Shown one piece after another: positions 34,452 to 44,216 of a DNA stretch of 64,000 bases. The notes beneath the pieces were generated by a model, which had not been told where the DNA came from, ran no database searches, and saw nothing but the letters and a program-made list of their open reading frames with translations. The stretch is taken from the NCBI RefSeq assembly GCF_017635265.1, contig NZ_JAGBLU010000128.1:1-64000 (forward strand), given 5' to 3'. Position numbers and translations under genes: made by a program. The first letter of the stretch is position 1. Each line of letters begins with the position of its first letter. Source of the DNA: Butyrivibrio sp. (lineage in GTDB: Bacteria > Bacillota > Clostridia > Lachnospirales > Lachnospiraceae).

Positions 34452-35537
34452 TTATTTATTTTTGTACATTTTCTCATAGTACTTCTCGTAGTCACCGGAT
34501 GTCACGTTGTTCATCCAGTCCATATTATCAAAGTACCATCTGATAGTTTTCTTGATTCCCTCAGCAAACATTGTCTCAGGCTCCCAGCCAACTTCAGATT
34601 TAATCTTATCTGGAGCGATAGCATATCTGCGATCATGACCTTTTCTATCAGTAACATATTTGATAAGGTCGTAAGAAAGATGTGCTTTACGTGGATCACT
34701 GTCATCCAAAACTTCTTTTAATGTGTCGATAATTGTCTTAACAATCTCAATGTTCTGCTTCTCGTTGTGTCCTCCGACGTTATATGTCTCAAAAAGACGT
34801 CCTTTTTCCTGAACCATATCGATGGCCTTAGCGTGATCCTCAACATAGAGCCAATCACGAACATTCTTACCATCACCGTATACCGGAAGTGTCTTACCTG
34901 CAAGAGCATTATTGATGATAAGCGGAATAAGCTTTTCAGGGAACTGGTAAGGTCCATAGTTGTTAGAGCAGTTTGTGATATTTGCAGGGAACTTATATGT
35001 ATCCATATAAGCCTTTACAAGCATATCTGAACTTGCCTTACTGGCTGAATATGGGCTGTGAGGTGAATATGGAGTTGTCTCATAGAAGAAAGCTGTAGGG
35101 TCATCATCAAGCGAACCATAGACTTCATCTGTTGAAACATGAAGAAACTTCTTGCCCTCTTTAAATGTTCCATCAGGATTTTCCCAAGCTTTTTTGGCAG
35201 CATTGAGCATTGTTGCTGTTCCCAAAACATTGGTCTGAACAAAGATCTCAGGATTGACAATCGATCTGTCTACATGACTCTCTGCTGCAAAATGAACTAC
35301 TCTGTCGATGTCGTTTTCCTCAAAGATTTTGTTAATAGCATCTCTGTCGCAGATATCAGCCTTTACAAATGTATAATTATCTCTGCCTTCGATATCCTTT
35401 AGATTCTCAAGATTACCTGCATATGTAAGAGCATCAACATTGATGATTCTGATTTCATTGTCATACTTTTTGAACATGTAGTGAATGTAATTTGAACCAA
35501 TGAAACCTGCTCCGCCTGTTACAAGATAAGTTCTCAT
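34452..35537 (-). CDS. rmlB: dTDP-glucose 4,6-dehydratase (RmlB)
   Basis: RmlB converts dTDP-glucose to dTDP-4-keto-6-deoxyglucose. The 361-residue short-chain dehydrogenase-fold protein has the NAD loop VTGGAGFIGSNYIHYM, FAAESHVDRSI, the catalytic STDEVYGSL, the YSASKASSDMLV with Tyr-x3-Lys, and NNYGPYQFPEKLIP. The ATG follows GAGGAA. It precedes rmlA in the direction of transcription and follows the multi-spanning membrane protein by 40 nt. All catalytic motifs are intact. Confidence 0.96.
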   Translation of the reverse strand: MRTYLVTGGAGFIGSNYIHYMFKKYDNEIRIINVDALTYAGNLENLKDIEGRDNYTFVKADICDRDAINKIFEENDIDRVVHFAAESHVDRSIVNPEIFVQTNVLGTATMLNAAKKAWENPDGTFKEGKKFLHVSTDEVYGSLDDDPTAFFYETTPYSPHSPYSASKASSDMLVKAYMDTYKFPANITNCSNNYGPYQFPEKLIPLIINNALAGKTLPVYGDGKNVRDWLYVEDHAKAIDMVQEKGRLFETYNVGGHNEKQNIEIVKTIIDTLKEVLDDSDPRKAHLSYDLIKYVTDRKGHDRRYAIAPDKIKSEVGWEPETMFAEGIKKTIRWYFDNMDWMNNVTSGDYEKYYEKMYKNK

Positions 35538-35577
35538 TTATTTTTCCTCTTTTCATTAAATTACATAATTAATCAAG

Positions 35578-37053
35578 TTAGAGTATATCACAAGTTGCCA
35601 TTAAGTAGAAGAGCCCCATTGAGTAACACATATATCTTGGCTGAGGAAATATCATTGAGCCCGTAACCACGCTGTTTATACATATTCCTGCCAGCACAAT
35701 AAAAGACATTAAAACAAAATCTTTTCTCTTTTGAAGCACTCCCATTCTGAACATCAAAGTCAGATACAAAATATAAATTACTAAAGAAGCAGTTATTAAG
35801 ATTCTTGGAGAAATGTTGGCTACAGAAATAACAAAAGCCTTAAGCACATTAGCCTTAAGTACATAAGTAAACGCTTTAGACTGCCCCTTAAACATTCCCA
35901 ATAAATCGTTTTTTAAAAGTTCTGTCAAAAGAACTTTCTCAACCGCATCCTCTTTTAGCTGAGCTGAAACCTCATCAAGTTCAGGGAAGTTCTCTGCCAC
36001 ATACTCCTCACATAGAGGAAGTACCACATCAAAACCTATAATATCATAACAGTCAGCATAGTGAGCTGCCATAGATACCCAGTCAGAATTCGAAATTGCA
36101 GACTCATCACCAAGTTCATAACCTGACGGAGCAAAGTCAATTGTAAGTTCCTTCTCTATAAGTACATTATATATATCAGTATACAACCGGCTTAAGTCTG
36201 GATAATCTTCAGAATCGTCATATTTCTCATATAGAGCTGAATCTGAAGGTTCTGCAGTATAAAGAACTGTATCAAGACCTCCCTTACTGTTTCCTGTATG
36301 TTCTGCAAAAACACCTCTGACACAGTAGTTGTATCCTCTGTCCACAAGGCTGATACAAATAACCGCAATTACAATAAGGATGCAGTTTTTCACAAATTTT
36401 CCAAAATCTCTGGTTCTTTTCCACAAAAGGTGCAGAACAAAAGACACAAATCCCCATATAAGAAGTGTTATAAGCATCTGTTTTCTGATACCGGATATAA
36501 AAACGCATAATAGAAATAGAATAGCATTATTTTTCAACGAATAATCCTTCAGAGCCATAAACAGCCTTATGTTAAAAAGTACAAACAGAGGCATTGCAAG
36601 GCTTTCAGTCATGATACATTCAGAGTACATGGAACCTCTTGCAGCCACAAAACGATTCAGCACGCATACAGCAATCTGAAAAAAAACTGCCATAAAGCCT
36701 ATAAGTCTGGCCTTACCCTCATATGTATTGTCCAATGCAACCTTGTACATAAAAAATCCAAGTCTCGCCGTAACATACACCCAAAGAAGACTCTGCATGA
36801 TCACTGCACAAAACAAATACGAAGGCTGTCCATACATTTCTCCTGTAAAGTCAAAAAATTCAAATATCTTTCTTATCCCCAAAAGAAACAATGGATAAAC
36901 CGGCTCTCTCGAAAAGTCCATACTTGTGTAACTTGGAGAATCCACACACCACACTGTCCCATCAAAAACAGCCATTCCTGCAAAAAACAGGAATGGCAAT
37001 AATACATACATAAAAATCAAATTTTTAGAATACTTATTTTTTAACATAACCAT
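35578..37053 (-). CDS. Polytopic membrane protein, possible GT-C-type enzyme
   Basis: A protein of about 491 residues with roughly ten membrane helices and one long outer loop (about 255-385) carrying many acidic residues. No firm family motif was found; the early outer segment WCVDSPSYTSMDFSREP with acidic residues after the first helix recalls GT-C glycosyltransferases. The ATG at 37053 overlaps the stop of the GH25 gene (TAATG), indicating translational coupling; a Met two codons later is an alternative. It sits between the lysozyme and rmlB. Function is unproven. Confidence 0.65.
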   Translation of the reverse strand: MVMLKNKYSKNLIFMYVLLPFLFFAGMAVFDGTVWCVDSPSYTSMDFSREPVYPLFLLGIRKIFEFFDFTGEMYGQPSYLFCAVIMQSLLWVYVTARLGFFMYKVALDNTYEGKARLIGFMAVFFQIAVCVLNRFVAARGSMYSECIMTESLAMPLFVLFNIRLFMALKDYSLKNNAILFLLCVFISGIRKQMLITLLIWGFVSFVLHLLWKRTRDFGKFVKNCILIVIAVICISLVDRGYNYCVRGVFAEHTGNSKGGLDTVLYTAEPSDSALYEKYDDSEDYPDLSRLYTDIYNVLIEKELTIDFAPSGYELGDESAISNSDWVSMAAHYADCYDIIGFDVVLPLCEEYVAENFPELDEVSAQLKEDAVEKVLLTELLKNDLLGMFKGQSKAFTYVLKANVLKAFVISVANISPRILITASLVIYILYLTLMFRMGVLQKRKDFVLMSFIVLAGICINSVVTGSMIFPQPRYMCYSMGLFYLMATCDIL

Positions 37054-39986
37054 TAGTAGTAGATATTCATATCTACATTTCCCGAAATTCCACTTACAGT
37101 GCCCTTTGAGGTATACTGCCACATATTAACCTTTGAAGCAGAATAATCCATAGCTGACTTGTACTGAGCAAGCCATATATTGTAGCTTCCGAGCTGAGAA
37201 ACATTCATCTTCTCAGTAAACCAAGTCTTGTTTGAGTAAACACCAACTGAATATCCCGCATTGGCAACAGTTCCGCAAAAAGCTTTGATATTGGCTGTTC
37301 TCTGATCATTGCTGATACTATCGCCTCGGCCATTACTTTTTTCTATATCAAGATAAACCGGGTAAGAGAGGCTATATCCCTTTATGAGACTTATTACCAT
37401 GGATGCCTCTTCTACTGCCTCAACCTCGTTGACTGCCTGCGAAAAGAAATATACTCCGACCTTAAGCCCTGCTGCCTGAGCACCCTTTATATTGGATTTA
37501 AACTTAGAATCCTCAATAAGTGCACCCTCTGAAGAGCCTCTGTATCCGCATCTTATGATAACAAAGTTTACACCTGAATTTTTAACTGCTGCCCAATCAA
37601 TGTTGCCATTCCACTTGCTGACATCAATACCCATAACATTGGAAGAACCTGCAATAGCACCATCACTTCCAAATGTGTACTTTGCTCCCTGAATGACCTG
37701 CTCTCCGGTAACAGGGTTACCATTTTTATCAAAATAGTAAGTCTTGCCGTCTATTGTCTGCCATCCTGTGTACTTATAAGTCGCAGCACCGTTTCTGAGA
37801 TAGAATGCCGACTCAATATAATAGTCTCCGTAATCAGCTTCTATATAGTTTCCTTCGCTATCCTTGATGTAAACCTGCTTACCATCTTTGGTCTGAAGTT
37901 TTTCAGCATTGCTCTTAACAGTAACTGTAACTTCTGTCTCAGTATAGCCATCTGCTGATACTGTTACAGTCGTCTCACCTGCATCTTCTCCTTTTATGGT
38001 AGTACCGTCAACAGAAACCTTACCTGTATCTGCTGAAGAGACCTTTAAAGATATATCAGAGCTCTTAGGCTCAATCTTAAAGGTTCTTCCTTTAACAAGT
38101 GTGACCTTTGTGATACTGATCGGTGCGCTCTTATCAGCAGAGGAACTACTTGAACTTGAGCTTGATGAAGTGCTGCTTGAACTTGAGGAGGAGCTACTTG
38201 AGGAACTACCGGAGCTTGCGCTTGAAGATGAACTGCTTGACGAACTTTCAGAGTTCGAGCTCTCTTCTTTCTTAACAGTTACCTTAACAATTTCTTTCTG
38301 ATATCCTTCAGCCGTAATTGTAATATATTCAACACCTTCGCCAAGTGCTGAGATTGTTCCGTCATCAGATACTTTAACAAGCTCCGAATCAGATGAAGAA
38401 TAGTTAAACTCTGAAGGGCCGTCCTCAATTTCAATCTTGAACGTCTCGCCTATTTTCAAAGTAACATCATAACTGTTTACCTTAAACTCTTTATCTTCCT
38501 CTTCATCAGAATCGCTGTTGTCACCCTGATCTGTCGTAAGTGCCAGGAACATAAATCGTGAAACACCATTCATGGCACTGCTTGATGGATCTACAATATT
38601 GCTCTTATCCACCGCCTCATATGTATATCCGCCATCCCCACTGTCAGTTCCTTCACTAACAGCCGTCTTAGTGCTTTCAACCCACTCAACAGTATCCGTC
38701 AAGGCTGATTCAACCTTGTCAGCAACAGCCGTATCTTCTTTTGCGACGTTTACTTCGGATTCCTTTTTTACTTCGTTTGTGACATCAACGACTTTCATCT
38801 CAACAGTATTTTTAACAGTAACAGACTTGGCTGTTGTATCAAGCTTAATCTTTGCGTAGTCTCCCGAAAGGGCATTGGGAGTTACTGTATACTTACCGGC
38901 CGTTAAATCTTTTTTATAAATGATACCGTCCTGATCATGGTCATCGTATGTTACGCTGCTTCCGTCAGGATTGACAACAGAAACCGTAAATGGAGTACTT
39001 GCTATAAGTTTTCCGGTTTTTGAGTTAGTAAATTTAATCTTTAAGTCACTCTTAATAGTAGTAACAGACATGGAAACACTGATAGTTTCGCTCTCATCTT
39101 CCTTCTCACTACTTTCTTCAGCTTCCTCATCCTCAGAAATAAGCTGTGCAGCTTCAAGCTTTGCTCTTTGGGCATCAGCAATGGCTATAAGTCCGCTCTC
39201 GCCCACAATCTCTGTTTCTCCGTAGTTTTTTCCCACATCGGTAAAAGAACTGATCTCATTGTTTTTGTCCATGGCTTTCTTGTAAAATACACCTGTTGCC
39301 ACAGCTCCAACTATAAGAAACACGAATATCAGAGCAGCTACCCTCTCAACAGCAGAAGACTCAGTGATGATGCTAAGAAAGCCGGCTTCTGAACCTTCTC
39401 TTTGCACACTTCTTTTGTCATGCCAATCATCTAAGGCTCTGTCCCTTCTTGATTGTCCATCATCATACTGCCGATCATTTCTACGATTATATCTTCTATC
39501 TTCTACTTCAGATCTTCCACGGCGTTCATCAGACACATAGTCATCATAAACATCGTCATCGTCTTCATCATCCTCGTAGTAGTCGTCTTCCTCATAATTC
39601 CTACGATCGTCAATTTCCTCTACACTTCTGTAATTTTCATCGCCTTCATAGTACTCATCATCTTCGTCATCATAATCATCTTCGTAGTAATCACGGTCAT
39701 CTTCATAGTCCCGGTCATATTCATCATCTGATATTCCGTCTGTCTCCCGTTCATACTCCTGATCATCTGATTCATAATCACTGTCATAATCATCAGTATC
39801 ATCATAATCACGATCATCTTCATAATAATCATCATCTTCTACGTTTCCATAGCCGTCATGATTATCTTCCGGATAATCCTCGTACTCATCATCATATTGC
39901 TCTCTGTAATCTATGTCCTCGTCATGGCGTTTTTTACGCGAACTTTTCCCAGCAAGTCCCAAACCTCTTTTTGAACTTCTTCTCAT
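37053..39986 (-). CDS. Membrane-anchored GH25 lysozyme with long acidic cytoplasmic tail
   Basis: A 977-residue protein. Residues 1-210 are a disordered Asp/Tyr/Arg-rich region; one membrane helix follows at about 216-234. Outside lie a Cna-B-like or prealbumin-like segment (about 300-400), two bacterial Ig-like (Big2) repeats around a long poly-Ser stretch (about 575-620), a choline-binding-type repeat (YTGWQTIDGKTYYFDKNGNP) and a C-terminal GH25 muramidase (about 785-977). Catalytic acids are visible in GIDVSKWNG and VYLDIEKS. It should cut the MurNAc-GlcNAc bond. The N-terminal tail is odd for a lysozyme. The ATG has GGGAG upstream. Confidence 0.9.
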   Translation of the reverse strand: MRRSSKRGLGLAGKSSRKKRHDEDIDYREQYDDEYEDYPEDNHDGYGNVEDDDYYEDDRDYDDTDDYDSDYESDDQEYERETDGISDDEYDRDYEDDRDYYEDDYDDEDDEYYEGDENYRSVEEIDDRRNYEEDDYYEDDEDDDDVYDDYVSDERRGRSEVEDRRYNRRNDRQYDDGQSRRDRALDDWHDKRSVQREGSEAGFLSIITESSAVERVAALIFVFLIVGAVATGVFYKKAMDKNNEISSFTDVGKNYGETEIVGESGLIAIADAQRAKLEAAQLISEDEEAEESSEKEDESETISVSMSVTTIKSDLKIKFTNSKTGKLIASTPFTVSVVNPDGSSVTYDDHDQDGIIYKKDLTAGKYTVTPNALSGDYAKIKLDTTAKSVTVKNTVEMKVVDVTNEVKKESEVNVAKEDTAVADKVESALTDTVEWVESTKTAVSEGTDSGDGGYTYEAVDKSNIVDPSSSAMNGVSRFMFLALTTDQGDNSDSDEEEDKEFKVNSYDVTLKIGETFKIEIEDGPSEFNYSSSDSELVKVSDDGTISALGEGVEYITITAEGYQKEIVKVTVKKEESSNSESSSSSSSSSASSGSSSSSSSSSSSSTSSSSSSSSSSADKSAPISITKVTLVKGRTFKIEPKSSDISLKVSSADTGKVSVDGTTIKGEDAGETTVTVSADGYTETEVTVTVKSNAEKLQTKDGKQVYIKDSEGNYIEADYGDYYIESAFYLRNGAATYKYTGWQTIDGKTYYFDKNGNPVTGEQVIQGAKYTFGSDGAIAGSSNVMGIDVSKWNGNIDWAAVKNSGVNFVIIRCGYRGSSEGALIEDSKFKSNIKGAQAAGLKVGVYFFSQAVNEVEAVEEASMVISLIKGYSLSYPVYLDIEKSNGRGDSISNDQRTANIKAFCGTVANAGYSVGVYSNKTWFTEKMNVSQLGSYNIWLAQYKSAMDYSASKVNMWQYTSKGTVSGISGNVDMNIYY

Positions 39987-39998
39987 ACGTTACTCCCT

Positions 39999-41714
39999 TT
40001 AATCACCATCGGTAAAATCCTTTGGCTTAAATCCCTCTTTAATTGTATCCCCAATCAGTTCTGTCCTATTCATCATATCGTGATAACAGGTATTTGGGTA
40101 GTAGTAATAACTATTAACCTCTTCATCTGTGGAATTGTAAACTATAGCCCCATCCATTTCACAGATATCAGTTTCAGCATTTTCAAAAGGAATTGGCCAA
40201 AATACATACCCATCAAAAGCATAATTCTGAATAAATTCTATATCATCGCCTATATAATTTACAGTCCATGTTCCAAATAATACTACACCAGCAACTACTA
40301 TCGTAATTAAACGAATCTGCCATCTATGGAACATTTCGCCAAAGTAATCTCCCAGTGCACACATGGGAAAAAGAAAAAGATAAACCAGCCCATACCTGAT
40401 AAAAGGCGCTGTCAAAAACCATAAAGCAACTCCGGCAAACAAAGTAATATAGAACATAAGCATATCGTTTCTAATTCTATGCTTTCTATCTACTCTTCTA
40501 AGAAATATAAAAGTCACAAGCCCCATAGCAACAGCCTGAGATAAAATCAAAAACTTCCCATATACCTGTTGTCCTTCCCACCATATTGGAAGCCACTCTG
40601 AAAGTGGCAGGTCAAGCTTTGTTATATCATAAAGAGCTCTCCCCCAGGCTGTAATCTGATCAGAATCAACTTTCACATATTCAGCGGGGATTTTCCAAAC
40701 CACATTGAATAAATCTATGGCTGTTACAGGGTAAATAAGATAGCCTGATATAATAACATTTCTTATCAGAAATGGAAGAAATGATAAAAATCCAACTAAT
40801 ACATATGTCCCTATCATATGATATTTCTTTTGTTTTATCAAAAGAGCCAGCGGAACAATTGCAAGCAACACTATGGCTGAAGCAGAAAGTTTCATGCTCA
40901 CAGAAAAAATTGCCAGAATAGAAAGATATCCATATACTGCCAAATCTTCAGACTTATCCTTTTTCTCCTCAGCATGGATTATCCATGCTGAAAAAATGTA
41001 CATGGTCATGTATAGAGTTCCATAATCCGTTGCCGGAGACTGTAGCCCGCTAAGAACAGTTACAGAGTACATTATTATAGATACTCTTGCCATATCTGAG
41101 CCTTTCCAGCCATGGCCTCTTGATTTTATAAGGCCAAGGATTGCATAGCTCGTAAAGAGTACCATAAAAAAGCCGGTCATGGTATGCAAAGCTTCGGGCA
41201 AAATAAAGCTCAGGGTAAAAAGCGCACACAAAGCCAAATAAGAACTATTATAAGCAAAGTGAAGCTGAAAATTGCCTAGTCCTTTAAGACACCCATATTC
41301 CTCTATAAGACGGATAGCCTGAGCATGATAAATACCTGTATCTGTATGGAATTGACCTCGGGAAGCATAAAAAGATGCGATAACGCTTATGACAGACAAT
41401 ATAATAATCTTTGTTTTGTTATCTGAATTTAAAATTTTTTTGAAAATAGAAACTATTTCTTTTCTATATATAACGAAACTGATTATAGCGGCTATAATCA
41501 TAATACCATGACATAGCCCACCAACCTTATAAAATATACTAAAATACTCAGCATATACAGTCATACTGACAAGCCCTGTCACCACAATACCTGTAATGCC
41601 AAAAGTCTCAATAGACGGCATCGGAATAATCCCGGATAAAAGTTTCAACATAACATATCCAAGAATCAAACTCAAAACAAAAATATATCCCCAACTGATT
41701 ATTGTTACTATCAT
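39999..41714 (-). CDS. Polytopic membrane protein, probable GT-C glycosyltransferase
   Basis: A 571-residue protein with about 12 membrane helices. An outer acidic segment (RGQFHTDTGIYHAQAIRLIE, about 118-137) has the Asp/His pattern common in GT-C enzymes, which use polyprenyl-phosphate sugars outside the membrane. The last 70 residues form a soluble outer tail. It resembles a loosely defined family of membrane proteins found in bacterial glycan clusters; no donor can be named. The ATG follows AGAGGTGA. A possible promoter, TTGCTG with TAGAAT at 17 nt, lies in the 142-nt upstream gap. Confidence 0.7.
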   Translation of the reverse strand: MIVTIISWGYIFVLSLILGYVMLKLLSGIIPMPSIETFGITGIVVTGLVSMTVYAEYFSIFYKVGGLCHGIMIIAAIISFVIYRKEIVSIFKKILNSDNKTKIIILSVISVIASFYASRGQFHTDTGIYHAQAIRLIEEYGCLKGLGNFQLHFAYNSSYLALCALFTLSFILPEALHTMTGFFMVLFTSYAILGLIKSRGHGWKGSDMARVSIIMYSVTVLSGLQSPATDYGTLYMTMYIFSAWIIHAEEKKDKSEDLAVYGYLSILAIFSVSMKLSASAIVLLAIVPLALLIKQKKYHMIGTYVLVGFLSFLPFLIRNVIISGYLIYPVTAIDLFNVVWKIPAEYVKVDSDQITAWGRALYDITKLDLPLSEWLPIWWEGQQVYGKFLILSQAVAMGLVTFIFLRRVDRKHRIRNDMLMFYITLFAGVALWFLTAPFIRYGLVYLFLFPMCALGDYFGEMFHRWQIRLITIVVAGVVLFGTWTVNYIGDDIEFIQNYAFDGYVFWPIPFENAETDICEMDGAIVYNSTDEEVNSYYYYPNTCYHDMMNRTELIGDTIKEGFKPKDFTDGD

Positions 41715-41809
41715 TGCTAATTCACCTCTTTTTTCTCATACCTCCATAAAAACATAATAATCCCCCCAAAACATTCTAGCATTTATAAAAAACATCAGCA
41801 AGTTTAGGG

Positions 41810-41844
41810 ACTGTAGCAAAATGTTCAAGTTATTCCGCTACAGT
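41810..41844 (-). terminator. Hairpin after the GT-C-like gene, weak terminator
   Basis: On the minus strand ACTGTAGC and GCTACAGT form a perfect 8-bp stem around a 19-nt loop, 13 nt after the stop of the gene at 41857. No T run follows directly, so it may slow rather than end transcription, or protect the 3' end. Confidence 0.4.
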
Positions 41845-41856
41845 TTCTAAGTACTA

Positions 41857-43503
41857 CTACCTCTCCCACAAGGTATAATCCTGATCAAGAACATATATAG
41901 TAAATTTTCCGACCGTGGCAGTATCAACAATCTCAGGTTCATAGGTTTCCAAAAAAGTATTAAAGTCCTCTGCCATAGCTTCTGAAACAATATAACATGT
42001 TGCTCCATCCTGTGACTTAACAGGCGGATACCATGTTTCATCCGAAAGCCACCTGCACCCTGCCATCTCTGACATATTGTTTACCGCACGAACCTTAACG
42101 GTATTATTACCCATAACAGTAATGTAATTGGCATAGTCAAAAGTCGTATATCCGTAAGCATAGCCATTTTCAACCATCCAACTGTAAACTTTGTAGGCAT
42201 CCGTATCTTTTGCGTTGTCATTTTTGATTAGATCTTTATAAAAGACAGCAGATGAAAACATGCCATAGAAAGTAATCATCAAAAGAAGAACAGTAATAGC
42301 AACTCCTCTTACTACACCATAATCCTGAAACTTTTCTTTCAATCGATGGATCAAAAGACAAAATCCCGTTCCAACAGTAAATAAAAGCATAAGGAAATAT
42401 CTCCCCGCCACATCTGCTGTAGTGAAAGTCTCAAGAAGGACGCATAGAACAAATCCAAAAGGAAACACCATCATGCTCCAAAATTGATAAGTTTTGTCCA
42501 AAGAATTAAGTTTAGAATCCGATAAAGCCGCCCTGTAATTGTAAAACAGATCTTCGTCAAATTTTTTTCCTGCAAATTTAATAAGCTTAATTACATAAAT
42601 TACGTATCCAAATATGGCCGCGCATAAAACTGTAATAACCAATACAGGCAATCTGTTAAAGCTAAGAGTCTGTCCAATAGTAGGGCAAACCTCACCAATA
42701 AATTTTTCAAAGGCATGCCTTATATTTCTATTTGCTCCAAAGTTATTTGAAGCAAAAACCTTAGTTGTTCCAAATGAAACTGCAAATAAAACAAACACCC
42801 AAATTAAGATTAGGATATTACTCTGCTTTTTACCTCTTATCAAGAACACAACGCGTCGTAAAACTTCAACAGCCACCAGCGGAATATAACAAAAAAGACA
42901 TGCATGCATTCCCTGCAAACCATTTAGAATCGCAATAGCAGCTGAAATGACAAAAGTCCACCATGACATCTTGTTTTCTTTTAACCACTTGTTATAAAAG
43001 ATAAGGATTAGAAATAATGTTATAGCGTGACTGACATAATATGACGCATACAAAAACAGCATTCTCTGAAATTCATCTGCAGCGTTGGTAAAAGCCATCG
43101 TTATAGCAAGTACAGCCAGAATCTGTTCACCTGAAAATCCAATCTGCCTAAAATACACCGTCATAACAATAAGAAGTAAAACCATCATTATGACGCAGGC
43201 TATTCCTGCAGATAAATTTGCATTCTGCAAAACAAACGGATATATTAATGCAGCAAGATTAGGAACAGAAATCACTCTCACAGCCGTAGATGCATACCAT
43301 GTAGGTGGCTGCACAAATCCATTATCATAAATTACTGTTCCTAAAAGAGTTTCCGACGCTATATCCGCCTCCATTCTGGCTGTGTAATGGAAAAGATTGG
43401 CATAGGCAAACACAAATAAAAGCGCAAGAACCACCGCAGCCAATAAAACTGTGATAATCCTTGCGATAATTAAGTTAATCTGTTGCTTTTTCTTCGTTTT
43501 CAA
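41857..43503 (-). CDS. Polytopic membrane protein, probable GT-C glycosyltransferase
   Basis: A 548-residue protein with about 11 membrane helices and a C-terminal outer domain (about 430-548). The first outer loop holds YTARMEADIASETLLGTVIY, an acidic patch typical of GT-C transferases or related DUF families in glycan clusters. The start is a TTG with GGGGTGAT just upstream, and the gene begins 4 nt after the stop of the small EamA-like gene, so the set is likely co-translated. No donor or acceptor can be assigned, and a non-enzymatic role is possible. Confidence 0.65.
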   Translation of the reverse strand: MKTKKKQQINLIIARIITVLLAAVVLALLFVFAYANLFHYTARMEADIASETLLGTVIYDNGFVQPPTWYASTAVRVISVPNLAALIYPFVLQNANLSAGIACVIMMVLLLIVMTVYFRQIGFSGEQILAVLAITMAFTNAADEFQRMLFLYASYYVSHAITLFLILIFYNKWLKENKMSWWTFVISAAIAILNGLQGMHACLFCYIPLVAVEVLRRVVFLIRGKKQSNILILIWVFVLFAVSFGTTKVFASNNFGANRNIRHAFEKFIGEVCPTIGQTLSFNRLPVLVITVLCAAIFGYVIYVIKLIKFAGKKFDEDLFYNYRAALSDSKLNSLDKTYQFWSMMVFPFGFVLCVLLETFTTADVAGRYFLMLLFTVGTGFCLLIHRLKEKFQDYGVVRGVAITVLLLMITFYGMFSSAVFYKDLIKNDNAKDTDAYKVYSWMVENGYAYGYTTFDYANYITVMGNNTVKVRAVNNMSEMAGCRWLSDETWYPPVKSQDGATCYIVSEAMAEDFNTFLETYEPEIVDTATVGKFTIYVLDQDYTLWER

Positions 43504-43507
43504 TTTA

Positions 43508-43852
43508 TCACCCCAATGCGTAGAATACTGCTATTCCCGCAATAATAAATATCATTCCAATAAGCTTTCTGTTAGTAATCTTTTCTCTGAAAAAGAATCT
43601 GGACATGAACATAACAATAATATAGCCCACAGGCTCCATTACTACTACCCCCATGTATCCCAGACCGTCATAGCAAAAAATTGAAATGACCATAGACAAT
43701 ACTAATAGTCCATATCCCCCAATAACAAGTCCGTTTAGATACTCCCTGATAAAGGACGGGTATTTTCTTCCGGCGCTCTGTTTTAGAAGCATCTGAGAAG
43801 TTGATGCAATAAATTCCGCAATTATCATGAGGAAAAAGTAAATATTAATCAT
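43508..43852 (-). CDS. Small four-helix EamA/SMR-like transporter, ArnE/F-like subunit
   Basis: A protein of about 114 residues with four membrane helices and the DMT-superfamily segment YIIVMFMSRFFFREKITNRKLIGMIFIIAGI. Half-size proteins of this kind act as dimers; ArnE/ArnF flip undecaprenyl-phosphate-aminoarabinose. The ATG at 43852 is preferred, with GGGAG upstream, over a GTG at 43858. It overlaps the end of a second four-helix gene, so the two probably form a heterodimer that moves a polyprenyl-phosphate sugar across the membrane. That role is inferred from family and context. Confidence 0.75.
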   Translation of the reverse strand: MINIYFFLMIIAEFIASTSQMLLKQSAGRKYPSFIREYLNGLVIGGYGLLVLSMVISIFCYDGLGYMGVVVMEPVGYIIVMFMSRFFFREKITNRKLIGMIFIIAGIAVFYALG

Positions 43853-44216
43853 CTTCACCTTCTCCCTTCACTGCACCTGTATTCATAATCACAACCCCCA
43901 CTACTACCAAGAGCACTCCTACAACTTTAAAAGGCGTTATGCCCTGACTGAATATAATAAAATTCCAAAGCATTGACCACATTAAAGTCATAGCCTTATT
44001 GGCATATGCAACAGAGAGCTGAAACTTTTTTATCATCTGCTGCCAGATAAGAGCGTAGGCCGCAAGAATTAAAAATTCAAGACCAAAAAACAGAATATAT
44101 CCCATGGATAAAAAATCATATTTTGATGCCAGATTAGCAGCAACTGTAGACAGGGAATATACAATAACAGCGCTCTGCAACAGCAGAATATCTGTCAGCT
44201 TTATTCTTCTTTTCAT
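43845..44216 (-). CDS. Small four-helix EamA/SMR-like transporter, second subunit
   Basis: A protein of about 123 residues with four membrane helices (ILLLQSAVIVYSLSTVAANL, YILFFGLEFLILAAYALIW, a third and VVGVLLVVVGVVIMNTG). It is the partner of the overlapping gene at 43508-43852 and pairs with it as ArnE does with ArnF. The ATG at 44216 overlaps the stop of the SGNH-like gene (ATGA) and has GAGGGTGA upstream; an earlier start at 44261 lies inside the upstream gene. Lipid-linked sugar flipping is the most likely role, given GtrB-like and GT-C-like neighbours. Confidence 0.75.
   Translation of the reverse strand: MKRRIKLTDILLLQSAVIVYSLSTVAANLASKYDFLSMGYILFFGLEFLILAAYALIWQQMIKKFQLSVAYANKAMTLMWSMLWNFIIFSQGITPFKVVGVLLVVVGVVIMNTGAVKGEGEDD

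Noticed and set aside
38130..38250. Dense repeated triplets on the plus strand near 38.2 kb as a DNA repeat array
   Set aside because: They encode the poly-Ser linker of the GH25 protein with mixed Ser codons and are not a regular tandem repeat.
39449..40015. A plus-strand open frame of 188 codons rich in His
   Set aside because: It is antisense to the Asp/Tyr/Arg-rich N terminus of the GH25 protein; the His content follows from reading GAT/GAC-type codons in reverse. No ribosome binding site or family similarity.
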